A stretch of DNA of 56,686 bases, taken from positions 1-56,686 of the forward strand of contig JAEWMH010000134.1 in NCBI GenBank assembly GCA_023393235.1. The letters are read 5' to 3'. How positions within the stretch are numbered: the first letter of the stretch is position 1; each line of letters starts with the position of its first letter. The position numbers were made by a program, and so were the translations under genes. Origin of the DNA: Bacillota bacterium. GTDB taxonomy: Bacteria; Bacillota; Bacilli; Paenibacillales; NBRC-103111. Under the pieces are notes generated by a model. That model was not told the origin of the DNA. It did no database searches and saw nothing but the letters and a program-made list of their open reading frames with translations. This document shows positions 1 through 8,620 of the stretch, piece by piece.

Positions 1-81
1 ACATGTAAATATTTTCAACAAAATCATGTTTATCCCTATATCTAGGCATCCACCTAGCCATGTTAAGTTTAGTGCATCGCT

Positions 82-264
82 AGTGACCGTGAGGCCGTTA
101 TTTCCCCCATTATGTCCATTTCGGGGATCTTACGGACCGAAGAGCCCTTATTCACTTGTGAAGGCCGGAGATTCTCCTGATTTCTCACAAATAGCGGCTT
201 CTGTGTCCGATACTTCGATAAAACGACCACTTTTCGACAAATAGCGGAACCAGAGTCCGTTAAG
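82..264. repeat. Four-copy inverted intergenic repeat, locus A
   Basis: The 383 bases before the first gene hold no supportable gene. Two copies of a degenerate motif (near 82-105 and 131-153, form AACGGA...CCGCTATTT) are followed by two inverted copies (188-211 and 238-263, form CAAATAGCGG...TCCGTTA). The same two-plus-two arrangement recurs at 21836-22045 and 50248-50430, so it is a dispersed element and not chance. Function unknown. No convincing promoter for the downstream gene was recognised. Confidence 0.7.
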
Positions 265-383
265 TTTCCGCCCCACCCTCAATTGGGCCAGCCCTCCATT
301 AGGACATCTGCATATTGGTTCCCCACCATCCATAATTCGGGTATAGTTACAATTATCTATACGAATCTAAGGAGCCAATTCAC

Positions 384-911
384 ATGACGATGTTTTATCT
401 TATCCGCCATGGTGAGCCGGATTGGGCCGTGAACGAGCAATACAAATTGAAGGGGCACGGCCGCGACCTGGTTCCGCTTACGGCGGGAGGAATCCGCAGG
501 GTTTTGGAAACGGCACAGGATAACCGGCTGAAGGAAGCGGAGCTGATTATTTCGTCCCCGTATACAAGGGCGTTGCAGACGGCTGCGATTCTCTCCAAGG
601 AGCTGCAGCTGGACATTCGCATTGAATTTGATTTGCGGGAATGGCAGCCCGACTTGACCTTCCAATACGATTCCATAAAACGGCTTCAGGAGCTGGGTGA
701 TGACTACGATGCCCATAATGGCGTGTATCCTCCCGGGGAAACCAGAGCTTGGGAGTCCAAGGAAAGTCTGAAGAACCGGATGGAAGGTGTCATCGGGAAG
801 TATCTGGACTATTCGAAAGTAATTATTGCCGGGCACGGAATGGCCTTCCGGACCTTGGTCGGCGAGATCGGCGACATCCCTCATGCGTCCGTTATTGAAT
901 TTAACAGGTAA
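384..911 (+). CDS. Histidine phosphatase family protein (phosphoglycerate mutase-like)
   Basis: A 175-residue protein of the histidine phosphatase superfamily, which transfers phosphate through a phospho-histidine intermediate. The N-terminal LIRHGEPDW holds the catalytic RHG triad near residues 8-10. SSPYTRALQTA supplies the second phosphate-pocket arginine, and IIAGHGMAFRTL near the C-terminus has the second catalytic histidine. Length and layout fit small cytoplasmic broad-specificity phosphatases; the substrate cannot be read from sequence. AAGGAG lies 10 bases before the ATG. The next gene follows after 19 bases with its own ribosome binding site, so the two are probably co-transcribed. 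No signal peptide is visible. Confidence 0.88.
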   Translation: MTMFYLIRHGEPDWAVNEQYKLKGHGRDLVPLTAGGIRRVLETAQDNRLKEAELIISSPYTRALQTAAILSKELQLDIRIEFDLREWQPDLTFQYDSIKRLQELGDDYDAHNGVYPPGETRAWESKESLKNRMEGVIGKYLDYSKVIIAGHGMAFRTLVGEIGDIPHASVIEFNR

Positions 912-930
912 CATCAAGGAGGGAACAAGT

Positions 931-1593
931 ATGGATCAAGAAGAGTATGGCAGGTATTTGCTTAGTTTGATGGAGGATGAAGAACCCGATGAGGATTCGG
1001 TAGTAGCTGAAGAAGAACTGTATGGCTTTTTCCAAATGTTTATGCCCAACGGTGCCGGAGTGGAGGCTGTCTTCGAGCCGTTAGAGGATGGGGGTGCCTA
1101 CTTGCAGCGGATCCTCCCGATTTACGCGATGCTGGACCCGGCAGATTTTGCGGGGGATAGTGTCCCGGGATATTTTAACGCCAAACGTGCAGAAGCTTCT
1201 GGAGAGACGCTGATTGGTTACGGACAACGGTTTATTGAGGGATTGAAGGAGCTGTTGGACGAAGATGAGGAAGTGTCCGCTTATTTGGCCGCGATCCAAC
1301 AGATAGAGATCCTGCCTCCCGGGCATATCGCCGCAATCCGCCGTTTGTCCGATGCCGATGTTTATGAGGCGCTGTTCGATGTGGTTAACTCATGCAGAAA
1401 ATATGAAGAACCCATCGATATTCTCGGTGAAGCCTACTACTCCATCGCCTGTGATTACTGGATCTCCTATTACTTGCAGTGGCCCCGTTTTGGCTTAAAG
1501 GGTGATCCGTTAGCCCCGTATTTTGAACTGTACCGGCGCGGTTATGGTGCTGTGTTCTCCGAAGGAAAGCTGTTTATCGGAGCCAATGCATGA
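931..1593 (+). CDS. Hypothetical acidic protein
   Basis: A 220-residue protein that I do not recognise. The start is placed at the ATG preceded by AAGGAGGG (916-923); the frame extends upstream, but that would overlap the phosphatase gene. The first 35 residues are very acidic (MEDEEPDEDS), and the rest looks globular and mostly helical. No signal peptide, membrane segment or metal motif is seen. The stop overlaps the start of the next gene (ATGA at 1590-1593), so the two are translationally coupled and probably work together. Confidence 0.75.
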   Translation: MDQEEYGRYLLSLMEDEEPDEDSVVAEEELYGFFQMFMPNGAGVEAVFEPLEDGGAYLQRILPIYAMLDPADFAGDSVPGYFNAKRAEASGETLIGYGQRFIEGLKELLDEDEEVSAYLAAIQQIEILPPGHIAAIRRLSDADVYEALFDVVNSCRKYEEPIDILGEAYYSIACDYWISYYLQWPRFGLKGDPLAPYFELYRRGYGAVFSEGKLFIGANA

Positions 1594-1925
1594 ACTCCAT
1601 CTTCCAAGCCGATTACACGATTGTTGAAAATAAGCTGCTGTGTCCGGTTTGTTTTGTGGATACGGGTATCGAAACCATATTGCGCTGCTCCACTGTTTCC
1701 TGGCCGTATCAGCACTGGATTTACTTCCAGTGTCCGGAATGCGGTGGGGGCTCCCATGTGGAAGTGCAAAATCAACAGATAAAGACTGGTTTGCTGGACG
1801 GAGCGCCGGGACCTTGCTTTTTCTGCTGCTCGCAGGTGCAAGAGCCGGATTTTTGGGTAGAAGAACACAGCACCATGCTGGTGTGCACGTATAAGGAAAA
1901 CAGGTACATATTTCACGCCAAATAA
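1590..1925 (+). CDS. Small cysteine-rich (zinc-ribbon-like) hypothetical protein
   Basis: A 111-residue protein with CPVC near residue 18, CPEC near residue 48 and a CFFCC cluster near residue 78. Paired CxxC knuckles suggest a zinc ribbon, but the family is not recognised. Its ATG overlaps the stop of the preceding gene by four bases, so translation is coupled to that unknown acidic protein. No signal peptide. A structural zinc site is an inference from the cysteine spacing. Confidence 0.7.
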   Translation: MNSIFQADYTIVENKLLCPVCFVDTGIETILRCSTVSWPYQHWIYFQCPECGGGSHVEVQNQQIKTGLLDGAPGPCFFCCSQVQEPDFWVEEHSTMLVCTYKENRYIFHAK

Positions 1926-1977
1926 TAATTTACTGAACTATTCGGCAACAGAGGCCATAACGGAGGGAGAACATACG

Positions 1978-3378
1978 ATGAACCAGGAGCTGCAAACGCG
2001 GTTGGATGAATGGCATGAAAATAATGAGTTTGACCGGATTGTGGATGCGGTTCTGGAGCTTCCGGCGGCGGAACGGGACTATGAGCTGCTGGGGCATTTG
2101 GCCAGGGCTTATAATAATTTAGGTCGTTACGGGGAGGCGTTGGAGCAATTGCTGGCGCTGGCTGATCAGGGGCGGGAGGACCCCCGTTGGTTTTACCGGA
2201 TGGGGTATGCCTATTACCATCTCCAGCGGTATGCGGAGGCGGCGGAGGCGTTCAGCAGATCCCATGAGCTGGAGCCGGACGAGGATGTGGAGGAGTGGAT
2301 CGAGCTTGTGCGGGAAAAAGCGGAGCGCTGGGAGCGCCAGGAGCGTCGGGCCGCTGCTGACCGGGCGGAGCGGATGAGGATCGTGGCGGAGGAGGGGCAA
2401 CAGGAGCCTTTTGCCGGGATGGAGCTGTCGGCATTTTGGGAGGACAGCGCTTATGCCCGTGAAACCTATGTCTGTGAGCCTCCCACCGAAGAGATGATTG
2501 CTGCCGTAGAGGAGGAGCTGGGCGGGTATAAGCTGCCGGCCTCGTATATTGCCCTGATGCAGGTGCAGAATGGCGGAATCCCGCGGAACACCTGCTTTCC
2601 CACAGAGGAGGCTACCTCCTGGGCGGAGGATCATATTGCGGTTTCATCGATTATGGGCATTGGCTTGGATAAGGCGGAGGCCTTGGGCGGGTCCAGCGGG
2701 AGCCGGTTTATGATCGAGGATTGGGGCTATCCGGACATCGGTGTGGTGATCTGTGATTGTCCCTCCGCCGGGCATGATGTGGTGATGCTGGATTACCGGG
2801 CCTGCGGCAAGGACGGGGAGCCTTCGGTGATTCATGTGGATCAGGAGTCGGATTACGAGATTACCTATTTGGCGCCGGACTTCGAGAGCTTCGTCCGGGG
2901 GCTGCGTCCCGCCGAGGATTATGAAACTCCGGCAGAGGTGACGCTGGAGGAAAATCTGCAGAAGGTTACTCATGGAGCCTTCTCTCCGCTTCTGGCCGAG
3001 CTGTGCACTGCAGCAGCGGAGGTAGAGGGGCTGGAGCAGCTGATCCGCAAAAGTGCCGAAAGGCTTGTGCGGGAGAAGGGGTATTTTGCCCTGCATGCAG
3101 ATGAAAAGTCTGTTCTCATGTACGATGTGCAGTTCTGGCTCTATACCCGGGTATATCCGGAGCCGACAACAGAGGAGTATCTGAAGGTGTACAGCGGGAT
3201 GATTGCCTTCGGCGGCCAAGGCTTCAGTACAGGAGGTTATGCACCGGGTTTTGTGGAGGATTGGCTAAAGGACAGGCTCCAAAAGGGCATCATCCAGAAG
3301 GATCATGGCAAGCTTCGATTGGCAGAAGGTGCCCCGGCGGATATTCTGGAACGGCTGAAGGCGGCCGGGCAAGCGTAG
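1978..3378 (+). CDS. TPR-repeat protein with SMI1/KNR4-type domain
   Basis: A 466-residue cytoplasmic protein. Residues about 35-110 form TPR-like helical pairs (HLARAYNNLGRYGEALEQL and YRMGYAYYHLQRYAEAAEAF). A charged helix at about 105-145 follows. A SMI1/KNR4-like region begins near residue 175 (VEEELGGYKLPASYIALMQ, then NGG). SMI1/KNR4 domains in bacteria often serve as immunity proteins to contact-dependent toxins or as general interaction modules; no toxin gene lies beside it, so the role is open. GGAGGGAG sits before the ATG. It is probably the last gene of the transcript, ending at the hairpin at 3386-3440. Confidence 0.72.
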   Translation: MNQELQTRLDEWHENNEFDRIVDAVLELPAAERDYELLGHLARAYNNLGRYGEALEQLLALADQGREDPRWFYRMGYAYYHLQRYAEAAEAFSRSHELEPDEDVEEWIELVREKAERWERQERRAAADRAERMRIVAEEGQQEPFAGMELSAFWEDSAYARETYVCEPPTEEMIAAVEEELGGYKLPASYIALMQVQNGGIPRNTCFPTEEATSWAEDHIAVSSIMGIGLDKAEALGGSSGSRFMIEDWGYPDIGVVICDCPSAGHDVVMLDYRACGKDGEPSVIHVDQESDYEITYLAPDFESFVRGLRPAEDYETPAEVTLEENLQKVTHGAFSPLLAELCTAAAEVEGLEQLIRKSAERLVREKGYFALHADEKSVLMYDVQFWLYTRVYPEPTTEEYLKVYSGMIAFGGQGFSTGGYAPGFVEDWLKDRLQKGIIQKDHGKLRLAEGAPADILERLKAAGQA

Positions 3379-3385
3379 ATAGATG

Positions 3386-3440
3386 AAACGGGGCAGCCCG
3401 GTAAGCCAGTGGAAGCTGACTGCCGGACGCCCCGTTTTTT
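3386..3440. terminator. Intrinsic terminator between convergent genes
   Basis: AAACGGGGC (3386-3394) pairs with GCCCCGTTT (3429-3437) and is followed by more T residues, giving a rho-independent terminator for the + strand TPR gene. The opposite strand has a weaker T tract, so it may also serve the cellulase operon, whose last gene ends at 3455. Confidence 0.8.
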
Positions 3441-3454
3441 ACTGCCGTGCCATA

Positions 3455-6400
3455 TTACGGTTCAAGACCCCAAACCAGTTGCCCGGCCTGGTAGAGCGTG
3501 ATTTTGTTCCAGTCGGCAAAGGCGTTTTTGGTGCCGTCAAAGGAATAATCGTCGGCTTCATTGAAGTTGGTCCAGTCGGTCTTGGCTACCCGAACCTGGA
3601 TGTCTCCGGTTTGGCCGCCGGCAGCGATAGTGCCCGCACCAGTGCCCAGGGAGATTTCCAGAACCGTATCCGCCCCGGTTTTGGCCGGACTAACCGTACT
3701 GAAGGTTCCGCTGACCCTGCTGGTGCCAATTTGGGCATAGTCGCAGTAGAAGTTCAGACCGGCGCTGCCCTCCTTGGTCAGGTAGTAGCGGATTTTCAGA
3801 TCACTCAGGTTCACGGGGGTTGTGCCTGTATTCTTGATATTAAGCGTGGCTGTGATCATATTGTCCGCCGCGTTGGCATTGCCAACCCTGTATTGGACGC
3901 TGAGATTACCCGGAGTGTTAGCTATAGGCGTTGCACTGGCTTGAACGGAATTGGCGCTTTCCCCCGCCGCGTTCACCGCACTGACGACATAATAGTAGGT
4001 GGTGCCGTTGGTCAGGTTCAGTTCCGTATACGTCACACCGGTGACCGTCCCTACCGTTACATACGGCCCGCCGCTGACGGTAGCGTGCTTCACGTTATAG
4101 CTGGTGGCGCCAGTGGATGGGGCCCAGTTCAGTACGACCTGGGCATTGCCTGCTGCAGCCGTCAGGCTGGCCGGTGCAGCCGGAGCTGGAAGGCTTGCCG
4201 GCTTGGCGCTGGCCTGGGCGGAATTGGCGCTTTCGCCTACCGCGTTCACTGCGCTTACCACGTAATAATAGGTGGCCCCGTTCACTACAGCCAAATCCGT
4301 GTAGGCCGGCGAAGCCAGACCGGTAGCAACCACCGTGTAAGGGCCGCCGTTTACCGTAGCCCGCTTCACATTATAGCTGGCTGCTCCTGCGGAGGCATTC
4401 CAGCTCAATGTTACCTTGGCGTCACCCGCAACTGCGGCAAGCGCCGCGGGAGCCTGGGGAACCGTCGGTGTTACAGGGCCGCTTCCGATCAAACGGTCGT
4501 AATCGGCATAGGCCGTGGCGACATCCACCTGAGACCAGAAGCGGTGATAGGTGTAGGTAGGTGCGCCGTTTTCCCATTTTTTGGTGTTTTTATTATAGGA
4601 GGAATTATACAGGGATGTGAGTGCAGCCCAAGCCGGATCATCCTTGATCTTCGGACGAAGCTCGGAGTAGCTGATATAGACGCCGTTTCCGCCCTTGGCG
4701 GGATCGGACGGCACTCCGCCGGAGCCCGGAATGATGTTGCCTTGCCCGAATTTGCCGGTCCAGCCCGCCGGGAAATAAACCTCCTTCTCGAAGAAGCGGA
4801 AGTAGTCCTCGCGCACCTCCGGAATGGCCACCCCCTTGCCGTCGTTGAAGTTCCAGGCCACATCCAGCAGGTCCTTGGCTGTGGTTTTGGCTTGTGTTCC
4901 CAATGCCGTGTAGTTCCCTGTCTCCGCCTTGGTGCCCGCTGCGAAATAAGTCAGCGCCTTGGCAAGACTGCCCATAACCCCTACATCCTGACCGGGATTT
5001 TTGGTCACAATGTGATAGTTGGGGTTGCCGGTAAAGCTGCTGAAGCCGTTCCAGGTATCCGGCTGGCCGACCCATTCCTGATTGCCCGGCACATAGAATT
5101 GGCCCGGGGTGCTGGTGGTGGCGACAACCGGATTAGCTCCGCCCAGAATGCGGCTGCCGCTGGCGTCCAGGTAATAGCCCGCACTGTCGGTTACCGGCTT
5201 TTGGTTGACGAAGGTATAATCCAGCGCCCAGTCCACCCACCGTTGGATTACCGTTTTGGCCATTTTGAAATTGTCCGAGGTGGTATCGCCGTTGGAGGCC
5301 AGAATGTAGTACAGCTCGGCAATCCGCTCCAGCGACCAGGTCTGGAAGCCGAACCAATTGTTGGACGGCGGGTCCAAGTAGACCGGCGCTTCCTGATAAG
5401 CCATGTTATAGAAGGTGCTGACGCCGGCAGGGTACTTCTGATAATCCCCGTTCCAGCTGTTGGTGGCGCCACCGCCCACTGCGCCTTCCGCGGTTAAGAG
5501 CCAGGTATAGAATTCAAGCTGGCGCTTCAAGGAGGTATTCCAGTCCTGCTGACCGGTAGCCGATTTGGGAATCAGGCCTCCCTGAGGCTGGGACAAGGCG
5601 TAAGCGGCGACTACGTTTTGGTAGGCTTGGTGGGTGTGGCTTGCGCCGATGCGCCATGCCCAGTTGCCGCTGCCGTTGTCGCCGAGCCCGCCGCCCCAGG
5701 AGGTATACCAGGCCATCAGATAGTGGCTGGCATCCTTGCCGTTGCCGGCAGACGGCGAGCCGCTGGCTCCTGCACTGCCGATCTTCTGGAAGTACTTGTC
5801 GTACATGCCGTACCGGAGATAATCGCCCATTTTTTTGGCTTTGTCCAGATAAACCGGGTTGTTGTAGCCCATTTCCTTGGCCCAGTACATGGCCTGAACC
5901 GCCCGTGCATCGGCGTCGGTTGCATTGGTATAGCGCCATTGTTTGCTGGGCGGATTATTCTCTTTGGTGAACAGGGACATGAAGCCCTCGCCTGTTTTGC
6001 CGAAGGTCTGATTGTCCTGGGACGGATGGGGAATGGCCTCCCATACGGATTCCTGTTCTCCGCGCTGGAATGTATTCACGTAGGTGGCGGTATGGAAGGG
6101 CTTCAGCGTATTGCCAAAGCCGTACCAGTTATCCACGTCCACCAGCCAGTGCATCAGGTAGGTCTGGTTATTGCCGTAAGCGGCTTTTAATTCGCTGTCC
6201 AGCGGGTCCTTGCCGGGGGCATATTTGCCGTTGATGGCGCTGGGATACCGGTCCGGATACGGATATTCAGCCGCATAGGTAGCCGGGCTGTTGGAGTTAT
6301 AGTAGGAGATCGTAGGCTGCTCCGTGGCACTGGGCAGGATAAAGGTTTCCATGTTGTCCCAGGCGGCTTCCAGCTTGGTCCAATCCCCGGTGTAATGCCC

Positions 6401-6730
6401 ATACATGGTTTCTAGCCAGAACCAGTAGCTGTAGGCCTCGGAGGTAGTCATATGCCCGTAGTCAGGGGCTTCGCTCATCAGTGTCTCAACGGCATGGTAA
6501 GGAATTCCTTCAGGCGAAAAATACTTGTTCGCCGGATCCTTCAGTTGAGCGTAAAGCTGCAGGAAACGTGTCTTGTAGACCGAATCAGCGGCAGCACTTG
6601 CTTGAGTCTCATTGACCGGAGCCGCCTTCAGGGTATTCACCGACAAACCAGCCGTACCGGTAAACATGGTGGCGGCAATTGCGGCCGTTAGTGCGAGTGA
6701 ACCGCATTTGCGCCTGAGTGTAGCGTACAT
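3455..6730 (-). CDS. GH48 cellobiohydrolase with Fn3-Fn3-CBM3
   Basis: A 1091-residue secreted processive exocellulase that releases cellobiose from the reducing ends of cellulose. Domain order: signal peptide about 1-37, GH48 (alpha/alpha)6 catalytic domain about 45-745, two fibronectin type III modules about 755-845 and 845-932, and a CBM3 cellulose-binding module at 942-1091. The EAPDYGHMTTSEAYSYW segment is the GH48 hallmark and carries the conserved acidic and aromatic residues near the active site. The CBM3 is of the crystalline-cellulose type and almost matches those of the GH9 and GH6 proteins. AAAGGAGG precedes the ATG. It is the last gene of the cellulase operon, 99 bases after GH5. 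There is no dockerin, so this is a free enzyme. Confidence 0.95.
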   Translation of the reverse strand: MYATLRRKCGSLALTAAIAATMFTGTAGLSVNTLKAAPVNETQASAAADSVYKTRFLQLYAQLKDPANKYFSPEGIPYHAVETLMSEAPDYGHMTTSEAYSYWFWLETMYGHYTGDWTKLEAAWDNMETFILPSATEQPTISYYNSNSPATYAAEYPYPDRYPSAINGKYAPGKDPLDSELKAAYGNNQTYLMHWLVDVDNWYGFGNTLKPFHTATYVNTFQRGEQESVWEAIPHPSQDNQTFGKTGEGFMSLFTKENNPPSKQWRYTNATDADARAVQAMYWAKEMGYNNPVYLDKAKKMGDYLRYGMYDKYFQKIGSAGASGSPSAGNGKDASHYLMAWYTSWGGGLGDNGSGNWAWRIGASHTHQAYQNVVAAYALSQPQGGLIPKSATGQQDWNTSLKRQLEFYTWLLTAEGAVGGGATNSWNGDYQKYPAGVSTFYNMAYQEAPVYLDPPSNNWFGFQTWSLERIAELYYILASNGDTTSDNFKMAKTVIQRWVDWALDYTFVNQKPVTDSAGYYLDASGSRILGGANPVVATTSTPGQFYVPGNQEWVGQPDTWNGFSSFTGNPNYHIVTKNPGQDVGVMGSLAKALTYFAAGTKAETGNYTALGTQAKTTAKDLLDVAWNFNDGKGVAIPEVREDYFRFFEKEVYFPAGWTGKFGQGNIIPGSGGVPSDPAKGGNGVYISYSELRPKIKDDPAWAALTSLYNSSYNKNTKKWENGAPTYTYHRFWSQVDVATAYADYDRLIGSGPVTPTVPQAPAALAAVAGDAKVTLSWNASAGAASYNVKRATVNGGPYTVVATGLASPAYTDLAVVNGATYYYVVSAVNAVGESANSAQASAKPASLPAPAAPASLTAAAGNAQVVLNWAPSTGATSYNVKHATVSGGPYVTVGTVTGVTYTELNLTNGTTYYYVVSAVNAAGESANSVQASATPIANTPGNLSVQYRVGNANAADNMITATLNIKNTGTTPVNLSDLKIRYYLTKEGSAGLNFYCDYAQIGTSRVSGTFSTVSPAKTGADTVLEISLGTGAGTIAAGGQTGDIQVRVAKTDWTNFNEADDYSFDGTKNAFADWNKITLYQAGQLVWGLEP

Positions 6731-6829
6731 AAAACCATCCTCCTTTTAGATTCAAGTGATGTATGGAGAGGAAGGGCGGCAGCGGCCGTCCGCAGCCCTT
6801 CCATCTTCATCAGGTCTTGTTTCTTGTTC

Positions 6830-8563
6830 TTAGGGCTCAATCCCCCAAATCAAAACCCCGTCCTGATACAAGGTAACCTTGCTCCATTCCGTATAGGCGG
6901 TTTTCAGGGAGTCGTAGGAATAGTCGTCGCTTTCGTCATAGTTGGACCAGTCCGACTTATGGATGCGGGTCTGGATTTCTCCGGTGGAGGCCCCGGGCGC
7001 CAGGGTCCCTGCGGAAGCGCCAAAGGTAATTTCCGCATATCCGTCCGCGCCTGTTCTGGCGGTATCCAGTTTAACGGCGGAACCGCTCAGCTTGGCGCTG
7101 CCCATTGCCGCGTAGTCCAGAACCAGACTGCTAGATGGACTGCCGTCCCCCGTAAACCAATACCGGAGCTTGAGGCCAGCCAGAGAAACTGGAGTATTCC
7201 CCTTATTCACCACCTGAAAATGCGGTCTGATCTGGTTATCCGCAGTGTTGGTATCGGCAGCTTTGTATTGGACAACCAGGGAGGAGGTCCCTGGCGTTGG
7301 CGAAGGTGTAACCGACGGTGTGGGCGTATGGGTAGCCGTTGGTGTGGGCGTCGGTGTTACCGTTGCTGTTGGTGTAGGTGTTGCTGTCGGTGTGGGTGTA
7401 ACGGTGCCGGACAAGGGCTTCATGATCCGGCTCAGCATGGTTTGTTTGGGAGTATTCCAGGTAGTCCAGTCGTCCAACAGCAGACCGCCCGTGTCCCCGC
7501 TGTTGGGATTCAGAGACCAGTACGTCCAATACAGATCGTTATCCTTGATATAATCCACAAGCTTGTTCTGCCAGATGCCCTCGACCGTGCTTAAGTCTAC
7601 GCTGCGGCCGCCGAATTCCCCCATAATAACGGGAGCGATATTTTGCTTGCTGATATAGCCCCAATAGCTGTCCCAAACGGCAGGCATATTGGCCGGGAAG
7701 GAGCTGTCGTGAAACCAGGACTGGTCCGCCACACCGGGGCCATAATCATGGGCAGAGTAGACCAATTGATTCGGCACATCCAAACGGACCGGATTGTTCT
7801 TGACACCCTTCAGGTTGCCGCCCCACCAATAATTGCCGGTTTCCCCCTGCACGTTGGCATCGATGCCCTCCACAATAATGAGCCAGCGGGGGTTTACGGA
7901 CAGGATGGCATTGCCGGCCCGTTCCGCCGCCAGACGCCAATCCGTTGCCAGTACACCGGTTCCCCAGGTGGCCTCACCGTGAGGCTCATTGTGCAGGTCC
8001 GCCCCGATTACCGTATCGTTGTTCAGGTAACGTTCAGCCAACATTTTCCAGTCGCTGATCCAACGCTCCTCGGAATATGCGGCGGTATACCAGAGGTTGG
8101 ATTGCCCGCCGGAGCCGGGACGGTGCCGATCGAGGAATATTTTCAGCCCGCGCGCCCCGGCCTTCTCAATCAATTTGTCCATGACCTGAATGGGTGTCAG
8201 GCCGACCAGATCCGGATTGCTGACCGCATCGATGCTGTTGGTTTGGGAGCCGGCGTCGAACATCTGGTTGCTGTAGGGCAGACGGATCAGGTTGTACCCC
8301 TTGGCCTTCACCTGATCCAGCATACTGTCCATGGATCGGCTCCACAGTCCGTGGGGAGAGTAGTTGGAGGTTTCAAAGCCGAACCAGTTGAGCCCGTTGA
8401 AAACGGCCGGTTTACCTGCGGCATCGACAATTTTATTGCCGGAGGTATGGTAGTAGTTGGGAGCGGCCTGCGCCTTCTGCAGCGCAAAGCCGGATGCCCC
8501 TGCGAAGCCGCCTGCAAGAAGGGCGCCCGCCAGAAGGAGCTTTCCAAGTTTTTTTAACAGCAT
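6830..8563 (-). CDS. GH5 endoglucanase (E1-like) with PT linker and CBM3
   Basis: A 577-residue secreted endo-beta-1,4-glucanase. Signal peptide about 1-34, GH5 (beta/alpha)8 domain about 36-370, a Thr/Pro linker about 378-422, and CBM3 at 428-577. The acid/base glutamate is in DLHNEPHG and the nucleophile glutamate in MGEFGG. NWFGFETSNYSPHGLW resembles the Acidothermus E1 type (GH5 subfamily 1). The linker DNA is a low-complexity repeat. Unlike the other three enzymes it has no Fn3 modules, and its CBM3 is clearly more divergent, so it probably joined the cluster from another source. It is third in the operon. The upstream AAAGGA is a modest ribosome binding site. Confidence 0.94.
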   Translation of the reverse strand: MLLKKLGKLLLAGALLAGGFAGASGFALQKAQAAPNYYHTSGNKIVDAAGKPAVFNGLNWFGFETSNYSPHGLWSRSMDSMLDQVKAKGYNLIRLPYSNQMFDAGSQTNSIDAVSNPDLVGLTPIQVMDKLIEKAGARGLKIFLDRHRPGSGGQSNLWYTAAYSEERWISDWKMLAERYLNNDTVIGADLHNEPHGEATWGTGVLATDWRLAAERAGNAILSVNPRWLIIVEGIDANVQGETGNYWWGGNLKGVKNNPVRLDVPNQLVYSAHDYGPGVADQSWFHDSSFPANMPAVWDSYWGYISKQNIAPVIMGEFGGRSVDLSTVEGIWQNKLVDYIKDNDLYWTYWSLNPNSGDTGGLLLDDWTTWNTPKQTMLSRIMKPLSGTVTPTPTATPTPTATVTPTPTPTATHTPTPSVTPSPTPGTSSLVVQYKAADTNTADNQIRPHFQVVNKGNTPVSLAGLKLRYWFTGDGSPSSSLVLDYAAMGSAKLSGSAVKLDTARTGADGYAEITFGASAGTLAPGASTGEIQTRIHKSDWSNYDESDDYSYDSLKTAYTEWSKVTLYQDGVLIWGIEP

Positions 8564-8620
8564 GCCTGCACCGTCCTTTATGGGTGGTTAATCGGTAATC
8601 CAGATGTGATTTCCGCCCAT

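Noticed and set aside
3383..5497. Long open frame of 704 codons on + opposite GH48
   Set aside because: It is antisense to a clear GH48 gene, has no recognisable family or ribosome binding site, and such frames are expected opposite GC-rich genes.
7280..7400. Independent microsatellite element
   Set aside because: It is simply the DNA encoding the Thr/Pro linker of the GH5 enzyme.
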